Below, piece by piece: positions 49,315 to 58,967 of a stretch of 64,000 nucleotides of DNA (the first letter of the stretch is position 1; every line of letters starts with the position of its first letter). The stretch comes from JACSRF01 sp964504445 (GTDB lineage Bacteria; Chloroflexota; Anaerolineae; Promineifilales; Promineifilaceae), in assembly GCA_964504445.1 (NCBI GenBank), contig CAZDEO010000001.1:62001-126000 (forward strand), read 5' to 3'. The notes beneath the pieces are model-generated. The model did not search any database, was not told the DNA's origin, and worked only from the letters and a program-made list of their open reading frames with translations. The position numbers were made by a program, and so were the translations under genes.

Positions 49315-51954
49315 ATGGCCAAACCTGGTTGGGAAGGTCGCACCCTGGGGGGACGGTATCAAATTGGTGAGTTATTGGGGCATGGGGGCATGTCTTCAGT
49401 GTACAAAGCCTTTGACCCAAATCTCAAGCGAGATGTAGCAGTCAAGATTATTCATACGCATCTGTCTGATCAACCGGATTTTGTGGAGCGGTTTGAGCGG
49501 GAAGCGGCTTCGGTGGCCCAATTGCGCCATCCCAATATCATCCAGGTTCATGATTTTAGTCATGAAGATAACATTTACTATATCGTTTTTGAATATATTG
49601 CGGGCGAAAATTTACAGGATAGGCTGAAGCGATTAAGTGCTGCTAACCAGTACATGCCGATTGCGGAAGTCAAAAAGATTATGATTAGCTTGGCCGGTGC
49701 GCTGGATTATGCGCATAGCAAAGGGATTGTGCATCGAGATATAAAGCCAGCTAATGTGATGCTCAATGAAAGTGGTGAGCCGATTTTAATGGATTTCGGT
49801 ATCACCAAGATTATTGGGGGAGGCAAACAGACGGCGACCGGGATCACGCTAGGCACGGTGCAGTACATGTCTCCAGAGCAGATTAAGGGGCTGCCGGTGG
49901 ATGCGCGCACCGATATTTATGCGCTGGGCATCACGCTGTATGAGATGCTGGGGGGGCGTTCACCCTTTGAAGGGAATTCCACCATGGCGGTGATGATGAT
50001 GCATGTGCAAAGCCCGGTGCCTGATCCGCGCATGGTTCGCAATACTATTCCGCCGGTTTTTGTGGACATCCTTAACCGGGCTATGGCAAAAGAGCCTGGG
50101 GAACGTTACCAAAGGGCGGGTGATCTGGCGCGGGATATGCGCTGGACGCAGGATGAGATGATGCCCTTGGGGGCAACGATTGTGGATTATGGGGGGTACC
50201 AGCATGTGGCTGATGCCGACAGGACGTTGCTGGATGTGCAAGAATATGGTGGACAACGGCGACCGGCAGCGCCGACAGAGGTCGTTTCTTATGAACCAGG
50301 GGTGGTAGAGATGGGGCCTTCGCTGGCACAGAAACCGCAGACTGCGCGCAAAAAAAATCTGTGGTTGGCGTTGGGTCTGGTGTTGGTGCTGTTGGCGGTT
50401 GTGGCTGGTGGCGTGTGGTTTTTTGCGCTGCGCGGGCCAGGGGTGGCGGAACGCGTAGCGGAGGCGGAAGCTTTGGCTGCGGCTGGCCAATATGATGAAG
50501 CCATTGCTGCTTATGAGGGGATTTTGGCTGAAGCGCCGGGGGAGGAAACGGCCGTTGCCGGTCTGGATGCCGCTATTCTTGCCCGCGCCCAGGCAGCCAT
50601 AAACCAGGGCAACGACGAGGAAGCAGAAGCAGACCTGAGCCGCTTGCTGGCGGGAAAACCCAATGACGCGACCCTGAATATGCTCATGGCGGATTTGCTG
50701 GCCCGGCAAGAGCGGTATGCTGACGCGCTGCCCTACTATGATGCCGTCATAGCGCAAGGTGACGAAGCAGTAGAAGCCCATTTAGGTGCAGGGTGGGCGG
50801 CTTACGGGCTAGAAAATTACAATCGCGCCCTAGAGTATTTTAGTGAGGCGGTGGCCATTGCGCCGGGCAATGCGGAGGCGTATGCCGGGCAGGGCAAGAG
50901 CTATGTTGCCTTGGGTTGGTATGAGGATGCGGTGGGGCCGTTGCGGAATTGGGTAGAGAAAAGGCCGGTTGAAGCAGAGCCTTATCTTTTATTGGGTATG
51001 ACGTATCGTAATTTAGGTCAGGATGATGAGGCTATTTCCAACTATCGGCGCTGGTTGCAATTAGCACCAGATTCAGAGGACAAGGTTGACGCTCAAATCA
51101 ACATGGCCCAAGCGCTATTGAATATTGAAAATTACCGTGAAGCAATTGACGTTTTTACAGAAATTGTTCAGGCAAACCCTGGTCTCCCCGCGGCTTATGA
51201 AGGCTTAGGTACGGCTTATTGGGCTACAGGTGATCAACAGCAGGCGCTGCAGGCGTACCAAGAGTGGGTGAGCTTAGCTCCCGATTCGGCTGCGGCATAT
51301 GCGGCTGTTGGTCGGGTGGCTCGCGACACAGGCGATCTTAATCTGTCTATAGAAAGTTATAATCTGGCCTTAAGTATTGAGGAACAGTCTAACTGGTACG
51401 TTGGATTGGGCCAGGCATTGGTGAGTAATGAGCAATATAATGAAGCTTTGCTTGCTTACCAACGTAGTTGGGAACTTGATCCAGAACAAGTGGAGGCGTA
51501 TCGGTTGGCGGGCTGGCTTAATTTGCAAAGAATTGAAGATTATGAGGCCGCTATAGTAGCTTTTCAACGAGCCGCGAGCAATGCTGAAGAAATGGGCCTG
51601 ACTGAGGCCGATGCGACGATTTATGTGGGTTTAGGAACCAGTTTTCGTTCTTTAGGGCAGCACCGACAAGCGATTGCGCCCTTGCGCACCGCACTCGAAC
51701 TGTCTCCAAATAGCGTAAATGTCACCCGATTAATGGCGTTAAGCTACTTTAATCTTGAAGATTACCAAAATGCGATAGTGTATTTTAGCCGGGCTATTGA
51801 GTTGGAAGAAAGACCGGAGTTTTTGGCCGGTTTAGGGCAATCTTACCGTCTGACCGGCAATTGTGACGCGGCCATTCCTCTTTTTGAGCGTGCACTGGCG
51901 TTGCAACCCGATCATGGTGGGGCGGCAGATGGTTTACAAAGATGCCAGCCGTAA
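49315..51954 (+). CDS. Membrane Ser/Thr protein kinase with extracytoplasmic TPR domain
   Basis: AGAGGAG precedes ATG 49315. The 879-residue protein has a PknB-type kinase domain (about 12-280): LGHGGMSSVYKAF, VAVKII with the ATP-anchoring Lys, IVHRDIKPANVML catalytic loop, LMDFGITK, GTVQYMSPEQ and DIYALGITLYEML. One membrane helix lies at about 346-366 (LWLALGLVLVLLAVVAGGVWFF). Outside are some 14 TPR units (about 380-870). It probably senses an envelope ligand through the TPRs and phosphorylates cytoplasmic targets. The next gene starts 3 bases after its stop. The kinase part lacks the palindrome for over 1 kb. Confidence 0.92.
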   Translation: MAKPGWEGRTLGGRYQIGELLGHGGMSSVYKAFDPNLKRDVAVKIIHTHLSDQPDFVERFEREAASVAQLRHPNIIQVHDFSHEDNIYYIVFEYIAGENLQDRLKRLSAANQYMPIAEVKKIMISLAGALDYAHSKGIVHRDIKPANVMLNESGEPILMDFGITKIIGGGKQTATGITLGTVQYMSPEQIKGLPVDARTDIYALGITLYEMLGGRSPFEGNSTMAVMMMHVQSPVPDPRMVRNTIPPVFVDILNRAMAKEPGERYQRAGDLARDMRWTQDEMMPLGATIVDYGGYQHVADADRTLLDVQEYGGQRRPAAPTEVVSYEPGVVEMGPSLAQKPQTARKKNLWLALGLVLVLLAVVAGGVWFFALRGPGVAERVAEAEALAAAGQYDEAIAAYEGILAEAPGEETAVAGLDAAILARAQAAINQGNDEEAEADLSRLLAGKPNDATLNMLMADLLARQERYADALPYYDAVIAQGDEAVEAHLGAGWAAYGLENYNRALEYFSEAVAIAPGNAEAYAGQGKSYVALGWYEDAVGPLRNWVEKRPVEAEPYLLLGMTYRNLGQDDEAISNYRRWLQLAPDSEDKVDAQINMAQALLNIENYREAIDVFTEIVQANPGLPAAYEGLGTAYWATGDQQQALQAYQEWVSLAPDSAAAYAAVGRVARDTGDLNLSIESYNLALSIEEQSNWYVGLGQALVSNEQYNEALLAYQRSWELDPEQVEAYRLAGWLNLQRIEDYEAAIVAFQRAASNAEEMGLTEADATIYVGLGTSFRSLGQHRQAIAPLRTALELSPNSVNVTRLMALSYFNLEDYQNAIVYFSRAIELEERPEFLAGLGQSYRLTGNCDAAIPLFERALALQPDHGGAADGLQRCQP

Positions 51955-51957
51955 CCT

Positions 51958-52977
51958 ATGGATCATGTGCAGACGATTTTCCGGCATAAACGGCCGTTTC
52001 TCTATGCAGCGCTCTTTTTGGCCATGTTGCTGACGCTGAATGCGTCTCCATTGAAAACCCTATTCCGGATCAATGTCGCTTACTATTGGCTGAATCAAGC
52101 GGCGGCCGATACAATCGAACCCCTTCAAGCTGGAGCCAACGCGGAAAAATGGCTGGTAACGGCCGTTGGCGATACTCCCCACCTAGACAGCACAATTTGG
52201 CGCGGACTGGGTTACGCCCATCTATGGCAAGAAGAGGAACGGCCGGCCCTGGAGGACTGGCAAAAAGCCAGTTACAACCTGGATATGGTGGCCGAAATGC
52301 ACCACTGGGCAGCGCTAAATATGGCGCAGGGTCAGACAGACGCGGCGCGGCAGTGGTACGAACGCGCCATTAGCTTAGATGGTGACAAGGCCGACACCTG
52401 GTATTTTGCCGCCCGTTTTTTAGAGGATATAGGGGAGACTGCCACGGCTATTGATTATTACCAAACCGGCTATGCTACCGGCCAATTTGAGCAGGTGGGC
52501 GTGAGTGACCTGGCACTGCGCTTAGGGCGAATAGCTTATCTGGCTGAAGCATGGGCTGACTCTGATTATTGGCTAAATTTAGCGTTGGCGGAGGATGACT
52601 TCCGCCAGAGTGACCGCACCTGGGAAGCCCACTACACACGAGGAGAATCATGGCGATTGCGCGGCGACCTGGCAACAGCCGCCCCTGATTTTGAGTGGGT
52701 AGTAGCCCATAGACCCAACCACTATTGGGCGCACATTCGCTTGGCGCAAGTACGCTGGTTAGTAGAGGCCGTCCCAGATGCAGCGGAAGCACTACTGCAG
52801 CAAGCCATCAACATTGATCCAGACCAAAAGTGGGCCTACAAAATTCTGGGTGACTTATATCGTGAGCGAGGCCAACTTGAGGCAGCTATGGCAATGTACC
52901 GCCTTGCTTTAGAACAAGACCCTGCTGACCAACTCATCCAACATGCTTTGCAAGAACTAGAAAAAGATGCCGACTGA
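51958..52977 (+). CDS. Membrane-anchored TPR protein
   Basis: 339 residues with one N-terminal membrane helix (about 14-32) after a short basic start, then a TPR solenoid (ADTIEPLQAGANAEKWLVTAVG, EDWQKASYNLDMVAEMHHWAALNMAQGQTDAARQWYERAISLDGDKADTWYFAARFLEDIGE, PDQKWAYKILGDLYRERGQLEAAMAMYRLALEQDP). It follows the kinase gene by 3 bases and overlaps the flippase gene by 11, so all three are probably translated together. It may act as scaffold for the polysaccharide machinery; no enzymatic motif is seen. Confidence 0.82.
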   Translation: MDHVQTIFRHKRPFLYAALFLAMLLTLNASPLKTLFRINVAYYWLNQAAADTIEPLQAGANAEKWLVTAVGDTPHLDSTIWRGLGYAHLWQEEERPALEDWQKASYNLDMVAEMHHWAALNMAQGQTDAARQWYERAISLDGDKADTWYFAARFLEDIGETATAIDYYQTGYATGQFEQVGVSDLALRLGRIAYLAEAWADSDYWLNLALAEDDFRQSDRTWEAHYTRGESWRLRGDLATAAPDFEWVVAHRPNHYWAHIRLAQVRWLVEAVPDAAEALLQQAINIDPDQKWAYKILGDLYRERGQLEAAMAMYRLALEQDPADQLIQHALQELEKDAD

Positions 52978-54535
52978 TTTGTTGCCTGAGAAGATAACTA
53001 CAAGTGACGCCGAGGCACAGCACGAGCAGTCTGAGGGCAATGCGGTCGCCCGGTTGGCTGTGGGTGCTTCGGTTTCCATGGTCGGCAAAGTAATTGGGCG
53101 AGGTATAGACTTTGCCAAGCAGATTGTTTTGGCCCGTCTGTTGAGTGTAGAGGCCTTCGGTCTGTATGCGCTAATTTGGAATTTATTGCGCATTGTCGGT
53201 ATTTTGGCCGCTTTGGGGTTGCAAAACGGGGTTGTGCAATTTGCCACACCGCTTCGCCAAATAGAGGGCGGGAAGTTTAAGGATGTGGTTTTTCGCTCAT
53301 TGACGCTTTCTTTAGCGGTGGCGGTAGCAATTAGCGTGTTACTGTGGTTCAGTGCACCGTGGTTGGCCGCCAATTTGTTTTCTGATCCCGGTTTTGTATC
53401 TGCGTTTCGCGTGTTTTTGTTTGTCCTGCCGCCTATGGTGGGGTTGCGGATAGCGGCCAATGCGACGCGCATTTCACAGCGAATGCAATATGCCATCTAT
53501 GCGGAAGAGTTACTGCAATCTATTGCGGCGCTGCTGCTTTTTTTGCTGTTTTTTGTGGTGGGCTGGCAGCTTACGGGCGCTATTTTAGCGACGACCCTTT
53601 CCTACGCGCTGGCTTTTGGGCTGGCCTGTTACTATCTGTATCGTTTATTTCCCACGGCGTTGTGCCAGAAGCGGCAGTTTGCGCTGACTAACCGTGCATT
53701 GTTGACTTACTCGATTCCAACAGCGTTAGCCAGTATGTTTGGCGTGGTGGTGAATCGGTTTGATCGTTTGTTTTTGGGGTATTATTTGTCGACGACGGAG
53801 GTGGGGCTTTATCAGGCGGCGGCGCAGTTTTCGATTGTTTTTGCCTTGGTGTTGGATGGGTTTAACTCGATTTTTGGCCCTATGGTTGCTGATTTGCATC
53901 ACCAGGGAGAGTATGGGGCATTGCAGGATATTTTTCGCATTAGCACCAAGTGGGCGGTTTATGTGAACTTTCCCTTTTTCCTAGTGATATTTTTGGCGCC
54001 GGTTTCGCTGATGACGGCCGTGTTCGGTCCAGAGTACGCCAGTGGCGCGACGCCGTTGGTGATTTTAACGGCTGGTCAGGCCATTAACATTGGCGTAGGT
54101 GGAGTGGGGATGATGCTGGTGATGACGGGGCGGCACAAGGCGTGGTTTGCGACATCGGGTTTGATGATGGCGCTGGCGATCGTGTTGAATGTGACGTTGA
54201 TTCCTCTTTGGGGCATTGTGGGGGCGGCGGTGGCAACGGCCGTTACCATCAGCTTGTTGTTCATCATCGGCTTGTTCCAGGTGCGCTTTTTACTGCATTT
54301 GTGGCCTTATGACGGCCGTTACAAAAAAGGGGTTCTGGCGGCAACCCTTACCACACTCAGTTTACTACTGCTTCGTCTGGTTTGGACAGTACCGCCCTTG
54401 CTCGACATTTTGCTCACTACCGGGTTGTCATGCACTTTGTTCTTTGGAATGTTGCTGTTATTGGGGTTGGAGGAAGAAGACAAAACCTTTTTCCGCTCTT
54501 TGTCCGCGAAGATAAACCAGAGGAAACGGCCGTGA
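52967..54535 (+). CDS. Polysaccharide flippase, MOP/Wzx type
   Basis: 522 residues with 12-14 membrane helices. It begins AVARLAVGASVSMVGKVIGRGIDFAKQIVLARLLSVEAFGLYALIWNLLRIVGILAALGLQNGVVQ, the RfbX/polysaccharide-biosynthesis opening. A mid-protein FGVVVNRFDRLFLGYYLSTTEVGLYQAAAQFS holds the conserved Asp/Arg pair. It moves lipid-linked sugar units across the membrane. The start overlaps the TPR gene by 11 bases. Its stop TGA overlaps the next start in GTGA, created within an ACGGCCGTGA palindrome copy. Confidence 0.9.
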   Translation: MPTDLLPEKITTSDAEAQHEQSEGNAVARLAVGASVSMVGKVIGRGIDFAKQIVLARLLSVEAFGLYALIWNLLRIVGILAALGLQNGVVQFATPLRQIEGGKFKDVVFRSLTLSLAVAVAISVLLWFSAPWLAANLFSDPGFVSAFRVFLFVLPPMVGLRIAANATRISQRMQYAIYAEELLQSIAALLLFLLFFVVGWQLTGAILATTLSYALAFGLACYYLYRLFPTALCQKRQFALTNRALLTYSIPTALASMFGVVVNRFDRLFLGYYLSTTEVGLYQAAAQFSIVFALVLDGFNSIFGPMVADLHHQGEYGALQDIFRISTKWAVYVNFPFFLVIFLAPVSLMTAVFGPEYASGATPLVILTAGQAINIGVGGVGMMLVMTGRHKAWFATSGLMMALAIVLNVTLIPLWGIVGAAVATAVTISLLFIIGLFQVRFLLHLWPYDGRYKKGVLAATLTTLSLLLLRLVWTVPPLLDILLTTGLSCTLFFGMLLLLGLEEEDKTFFRSLSAKINQRKRP

Positions 54536-55452
54536 TTGATGTCATCTACATTGCCGGTAGCGGGCGCAGCGGCAGTACATTGCTAGAGCAAATGCTGGGG
54601 CAGACGGCCGAGTTTGTGGCCGTTGGCGAGCTACGCCATTTGTGGCGCGCCGATTATGCCCATGATTTATGCGGCTGTGGGCAACCATTCCAAAACTGCC
54701 CATTTTGGCAGCCTGTTTTGGCTGAAGTTTTTGGCAGTGCAGCCAGCATTGATTTCGCCGCCATGCTGGCCTTGCGGAACCAGGTAGACCGGATACGATA
54801 TTTACCCTACATGCTTTGGTCCTGGCAAACGGCCGTTTATCGGCAGCGCCACGCCCAATACAGCGGCATCATTGCCCAAATCTACCGCCAGATACAAGCC
54901 TACTTTGGAAAACCCTACATTGTTGATTCCTCAAAAGACATTTCCACGCTATATATGTTGGCTAAAATGCCCACCATTCGGCTGCATGTGGTCCATTTAG
55001 TGCGTGATAGCCGGGCAGTAGCTTACTCCTGGCAGCGCAAGCGCGTGAACCCCCAAGTCACGCGTTCCACCAAATATATGCCAATTTACTCACCGACTTA
55101 TGCCGCATTTGATTGGCTATATCGCAACCTCTTTGTAGAGTGGGGTAAACCTTTGTACCATAGCTATCATTTCATCCGTTACGAAGACTTCATACAGGAA
55201 CCTAAAGCTATTTTGCGCAAATTTGCCACAGAGTTGGGTAGCTTAACGATTGATTGGTCATTTATCAAAACAACAGCCATGGCGTTTTCACAAGTGATAC
55301 ACACGGCTTCTGGTAATCCAATGCGTTTTCAAAAAGGCGAAACGGTGTTAAGGCTGGATGATGCCTGGCAACAAGAAATGACAAGCAGATCAAAACGCAT
55401 TGTAACCATGCTAACCTGGCTGAGTTTACGCCGTTATGGCTACCTGGATTAG
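54532..55452 (+). CDS. PAPS-dependent sulfotransferase (first of two)
   Basis: Start at GTG 54532, overlapping the flippase stop and preceded by AGAGGAA; the frame stays open upstream inside the flippase gene. The 306 residues show the 5'-phosphosulfate loop AGSGRSGSTLLEQMLG (about 8-22) and the 3'-phosphate segment VVHLVRDSRAVAYSWQRKR. A motif LCGCGQPFQNCPFW (about 45-58) is shared with the second sulfotransferase downstream. The LRYEDF-like IRYEDFIQEP segment is also present. It likely moves sulfate from PAPS to the glycan built by this locus. The acceptor is not known. Confidence 0.88.
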   Translation: MIDVIYIAGSGRSGSTLLEQMLGQTAEFVAVGELRHLWRADYAHDLCGCGQPFQNCPFWQPVLAEVFGSAASIDFAAMLALRNQVDRIRYLPYMLWSWQTAVYRQRHAQYSGIIAQIYRQIQAYFGKPYIVDSSKDISTLYMLAKMPTIRLHVVHLVRDSRAVAYSWQRKRVNPQVTRSTKYMPIYSPTYAAFDWLYRNLFVEWGKPLYHSYHFIRYEDFIQEPKAILRKFATELGSLTIDWSFIKTTAMAFSQVIHTASGNPMRFQKGETVLRLDDAWQQEMTSRSKRIVTMLTWLSLRRYGYLD

Positions 55453-55522
55453 GAGCAGGCTGTGGTCGGTGATTCCTTTTATGGCCGAGAGAAAAAAACA
55501 ATGCCCAATTAGGTACCGTAAA

Positions 55523-56668
55523 ATGAAAGGCACGATCATTCTATCATCACCAGTACATTGGCATTTCACCTGGCAAAGTGCCCAAAAGGTCGCTACCGGT
55601 CTGGCCCAGATTGGCTACCACGTTTATTTTATTGAACCTTTACCCAAACGCTGGCCACGCCTAACAGAAGCGAAACGGGTATGGGGGCGATTGACAGGAC
55701 AAACGCACCTGGCAGGAAAAATACGGCAACCTTTATGGCCGGGTGTAGAGATAGTTTCTCCACGACTACTACCAGATGTTGGTAAAATAGCAAACATGGT
55801 CAATAGTCGTGTTTTTATCCCTCGTTTGGCCCGGCATTTGCGTGCACGACTTGTTCGCCCCTTGACGTTGATTAATTTTGTGCCATTACCGGCGGCGTTA
55901 GCTTTGCAAAAGCACTTACAGCCGGATGTTTCTATCTATTATTGCGTCCACGACTGGCCTCATGATCCGCACACGCAAGATCCCAGCCGTTTTATAGAAC
56001 CGGCAATAGCCGCGCAAGCCGACATTGTTTTAGCGGATGCTGAGCACAATATAAAGCGCCTATCCGCTTATCATGATCCAGTGATACAGATGATCCCGAC
56101 AGTTGATTATGAGATGTTTGCTCCCGCGCGGGAGGAGCTACAGCAAACTCGCAAAGAACAGCCTCGTTGCGCGTATTTTGGGACCATCGGGGCGAATGTG
56201 GACGTGGATTTATTGAGGCAGGTCAGCTTTCATTATCCTCTTCGCTTAATTGGCCCTTCACGCTATCCGCTAACTGGTTTTGACGCGAAAACGGAGATCG
56301 TGGGTGCTGTCGCTTTTCCCGATCTCCCGCGCCTTTTGCAGGATGTGGACGTTTTGTTGCTTCCGTATAACCAGTCTCCGCACATAGCAGGTTTGGTACC
56401 GGCGAAATTGTTTGAATGTTTGGCTACGGGCAAACCGATTGTGGCTATGGGGTTGACAACATTAGGTGAGTATGCCGATTTGTTTACTTTTTGCGCGACA
56501 AGGAATGCGTTTGTGACGGCAATTGGGCGGGCTTTTGTAGAGGACACGGCCGTGCAGCGAGAAAGGCGGCTGGCCTGTGCCCGGGAACATAGTGACACCC
56601 AGCGCATAGCCCGCCTGGACGAATATATTCAGGCTGTTTTGGCAAGCAAGGCAGGGCAAATAGAATGA
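55523..56668 (+). CDS. Glycosyltransferase, GT-B/GT4-like
   Basis: ATG 55523 is preferred (MKGTIILSSPVHWHFTWQSAQKVATGLAQIGYHVYFIEPLPKRW); the frame is open back to 55436 inside the sulfotransferase gene. 381 residues of GT-B plan: an N-terminal Rossmann domain, VDYEMFAPAREEL linker, then C-terminal CAYFGTIGANVDVDLLRQV and DLPRLLQDVDVLLLPYNQSPHIAGLVPAKLFECLATGKPIVA, the donor-binding region with its Glu. Related enzymes add sugars to exopolysaccharide repeat units. It ends in a 4-base ATGA overlap with the next sulfotransferase. GC is lower than in the first half of the window. Confidence 0.85.
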   Translation: MKGTIILSSPVHWHFTWQSAQKVATGLAQIGYHVYFIEPLPKRWPRLTEAKRVWGRLTGQTHLAGKIRQPLWPGVEIVSPRLLPDVGKIANMVNSRVFIPRLARHLRARLVRPLTLINFVPLPAALALQKHLQPDVSIYYCVHDWPHDPHTQDPSRFIEPAIAAQADIVLADAEHNIKRLSAYHDPVIQMIPTVDYEMFAPAREELQQTRKEQPRCAYFGTIGANVDVDLLRQVSFHYPLRLIGPSRYPLTGFDAKTEIVGAVAFPDLPRLLQDVDVLLLPYNQSPHIAGLVPAKLFECLATGKPIVAMGLTTLGEYADLFTFCATRNAFVTAIGRAFVEDTAVQRERRLACAREHSDTQRIARLDEYIQAVLASKAGQIE

Positions 56669-57570
56669 CCCCCGTGTTGTATGTGGCTGGCGCGGGTCGT
56701 AGTGGCTCGACGTTGTTGGAGATGATTTTAGGGAACTTACCTGATTTTTTTTCTATTGGCGAGGCGCGTTACTTTTGGGAATATTGGCACGAAGCAGACC
56801 GGCTGTGTGGCTGCGGTCAACCCTTGCAGACATGTGAATTTTGGAGTAGGGTGCGGGCGCGGTTGGCGGTAGATGAAACACAGGTAGCGCAGATGGCACA
56901 GTGGGCTAATCAGTACGATCGCACACGGCATTTACCTTTGATTGCGGGGAGAAACGGCCGTTTCTGGCCCCCTCTGTTCGTGACCGCGACAGATGCACTA
57001 TACCGTGCAATTCAAGCCGAATCAGGCGCTAAATGGATTGTCGATTCTTCTAAAGTACCTTCCCATCTTTACTTACTCACCCAGATACCAAACCTGGATC
57101 TGCGGATATTGCACCTTGTGCGAGACGGCCGTGCCGTAGCCTACTCCTGGAATAAAAGACAAAAAAAAGAATCTGGTAGCCAAAATCAACAAACAATGCC
57201 GGGCAAATCCTTACTAAAAGCATTAATCGTTTGGATGATAGAAAACTGGTTTGCTCAACTACCTGCCGCACAGGCTACCTATTACACAAAACTACGTTAC
57301 GAAGATCTCGTCCATGCGCCAGCAACACAGCTCAAACAGGCATTAAGCCAATTAGGTTGGGCAGGAATAGATGTAACCTATCTCAATGAACCCAGCTTTT
57401 TTGTACACCCCACCCATAGCGTAGGCGGTAACCCGCTTCGGTTTGCCCATAAAGAAATCCATATTCGCGCAGATAGGGTCTGGCAAGAACAAATGCCTCT
57501 ATGGCAGCGCGTGAGTTTAGGCTTATTTGCCCTACCCATGCTACGCCGCTATGGGTATCCAATACGATGA
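56665..57570 (+). CDS. PAPS-dependent sulfotransferase (second of two)
   Basis: 301 residues, paralogous to the product at 54532: AGAGRSGSTLLEMILG (PAPS 5' loop, about 8-22), LCGCGQPLQTCEFW, IVDSSKVPSHLYLL, LHLVRDGRAVAYSWNKRQ (3' loop) and LRYEDLVHAP. Both proteins share the SVGELRHLW/SIGEARYFW helix as well. Start and stop overlap the neighbours in ATGA at both ends (56665-56668 and 57567-57570), so it is tightly coupled. Two distinct sulfotransferases suggest two sulfation positions on the polysaccharide. Confidence 0.88.
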   Translation: MTPVLYVAGAGRSGSTLLEMILGNLPDFFSIGEARYFWEYWHEADRLCGCGQPLQTCEFWSRVRARLAVDETQVAQMAQWANQYDRTRHLPLIAGRNGRFWPPLFVTATDALYRAIQAESGAKWIVDSSKVPSHLYLLTQIPNLDLRILHLVRDGRAVAYSWNKRQKKESGSQNQQTMPGKSLLKALIVWMIENWFAQLPAAQATYYTKLRYEDLVHAPATQLKQALSQLGWAGIDVTYLNEPSFFVHPTHSVGGNPLRFAHKEIHIRADRVWQEQMPLWQRVSLGLFALPMLRRYGYPIR

Positions 57571-58952
57571 GTGTCTTAAAGCCAGAAAAATTAGCGGCCA
57601 ATTTACCCCGGCGAATACCCCCTTTGCCTAAAGCGTGGCCTTTTACGCCACCGTTGACCGATCTGCGGCTCTTGCTCCTATTTCTTCCGGCCCTTTGGGT
57701 GATGGGTTTGGAACAAATTTTGCCCCCCATACTATTAGCCCTCGCTTTGGGGAAATTATTATTGTGGCGGCCCCATTTGCGAATTCCTCCAGCCTTAATT
57801 CTTTTTTTACTCTTTTTGGCTTGGCAATTTGTGTCGGCAACATCTATAGATACAGGCAGTAATTGGGTTCTTTTTGGGCGCAACCTCATTTCTTATCTGA
57901 CCGGTTGGATCATTGCTGTAATTATCATTAACGGGGTGCGGCGCAAGGAGGATGTGGCTACCCTGATGAGCGGGCTGTTTTGGCTGGCCTTGCTGATATC
58001 CCTGATTGGCGCCTTGTTTGCCTGCGGTTTTTTCCCCAGTCAATTCGAGGCTTTTTGGGTTCCCAATTTGCTTCCCGGAAGCATTAAGCAATCGCAATTT
58101 GTCCAAGAAAGCATCATCCAACGGATGGTTGTCAACCCACGGGCTGAACTGGCTGGTATTACCTACCCACGAGTTAGCACAATCTTCTTGTTCCCGACCG
58201 GAGCCGCGACGGGCTTCTTGCTGATGTTGCCCATACTCTACTTCTCTGTAAAGATGTGGCGTCGTGGTCGGCGTTTCCGTTGGGGTGTATTGCTGTTGGC
58301 GGCGGTTATTTTTTTGCTTACCGCAGCACGTTTGGCTATTCTCGCTTTGTTGTTCATCATTTGTGTGCGCGTTTACCTCTTCTGGCGCAAGCGGTATAGG
58401 TTGCCCCGTTGGTTTTGGCCTGTAGTGGCTTTGGTAATGGCAACCCTGTTGCTAACTTTGCTATTGTTGCCTGATTCCCCTCTGCTCACTTCCATCAATC
58501 TGTTGTTTGTTTCAACTCGCGCAGATAGCTTGGCCAGCCGACTAGATGTGTATGCCGCAACTTTAACATCATGGCAGGAACGGCCGTTCATTGGCTGGGG
58601 CACCCCCCGGGTTATTCCTACCGTAAACCTCGCTCCAGCGGGCACCCACGGTGAATATCTTTCAATTCTGTATCGTTTCGGCCTAGTCGGATTTTTGATC
58701 TACCTTGCATTTTGGGGTGCCATCTGGCTGCAATTAGGGCAGCGCATCAGGTATGTTTGGTACAACAAATACGCATCCGCCCGGTTTTTTTACATAACTA
58801 TTGCCACAGGTTTGCTAGGCGCCAACTTAAATGGGCTAGCCAACGGCCTCCATTTTGACATGGTTGTCGTCGTTCTGTTATGGATTTTCATTGGTTTCGC
58901 CCATCTACCTACCCAACCCATCATTAGCTGGCTAGAAAACAATTATCAATAA
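57567..58952 (+). CDS. O-antigen ligase/polymerase-like membrane protein
   Basis: ATG 57567 overlaps the preceding stop in ATGA. 461 residues with about twelve helices. A large periplasmic loop (about 305-375) has RADSLASRLDVYAATLTSWQERPFIGWGTPRVIPTVNLAPAGTHGEYLSILYRFGLVGFLIYLAF, that is the WxxRPxxGWGxP...GxHxxYLxxLxxxGxxG pattern of Wzy/WaaL. It likely polymerises the repeat unit after flipping. Further members lie at 39308 and 61338. The next gene starts 15 bases on. Confidence 0.87.
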   Translation: MSVLKPEKLAANLPRRIPPLPKAWPFTPPLTDLRLLLLFLPALWVMGLEQILPPILLALALGKLLLWRPHLRIPPALILFLLFLAWQFVSATSIDTGSNWVLFGRNLISYLTGWIIAVIIINGVRRKEDVATLMSGLFWLALLISLIGALFACGFFPSQFEAFWVPNLLPGSIKQSQFVQESIIQRMVVNPRAELAGITYPRVSTIFLFPTGAATGFLLMLPILYFSVKMWRRGRRFRWGVLLLAAVIFLLTAARLAILALLFIICVRVYLFWRKRYRLPRWFWPVVALVMATLLLTLLLLPDSPLLTSINLLFVSTRADSLASRLDVYAATLTSWQERPFIGWGTPRVIPTVNLAPAGTHGEYLSILYRFGLVGFLIYLAFWGAIWLQLGQRIRYVWYNKYASARFFYITIATGLLGANLNGLANGLHFDMVVVVLLWIFIGFAHLPTQPIISWLENNYQ

Positions 58953-58967
58953 TCACAAAGAAAAAAC

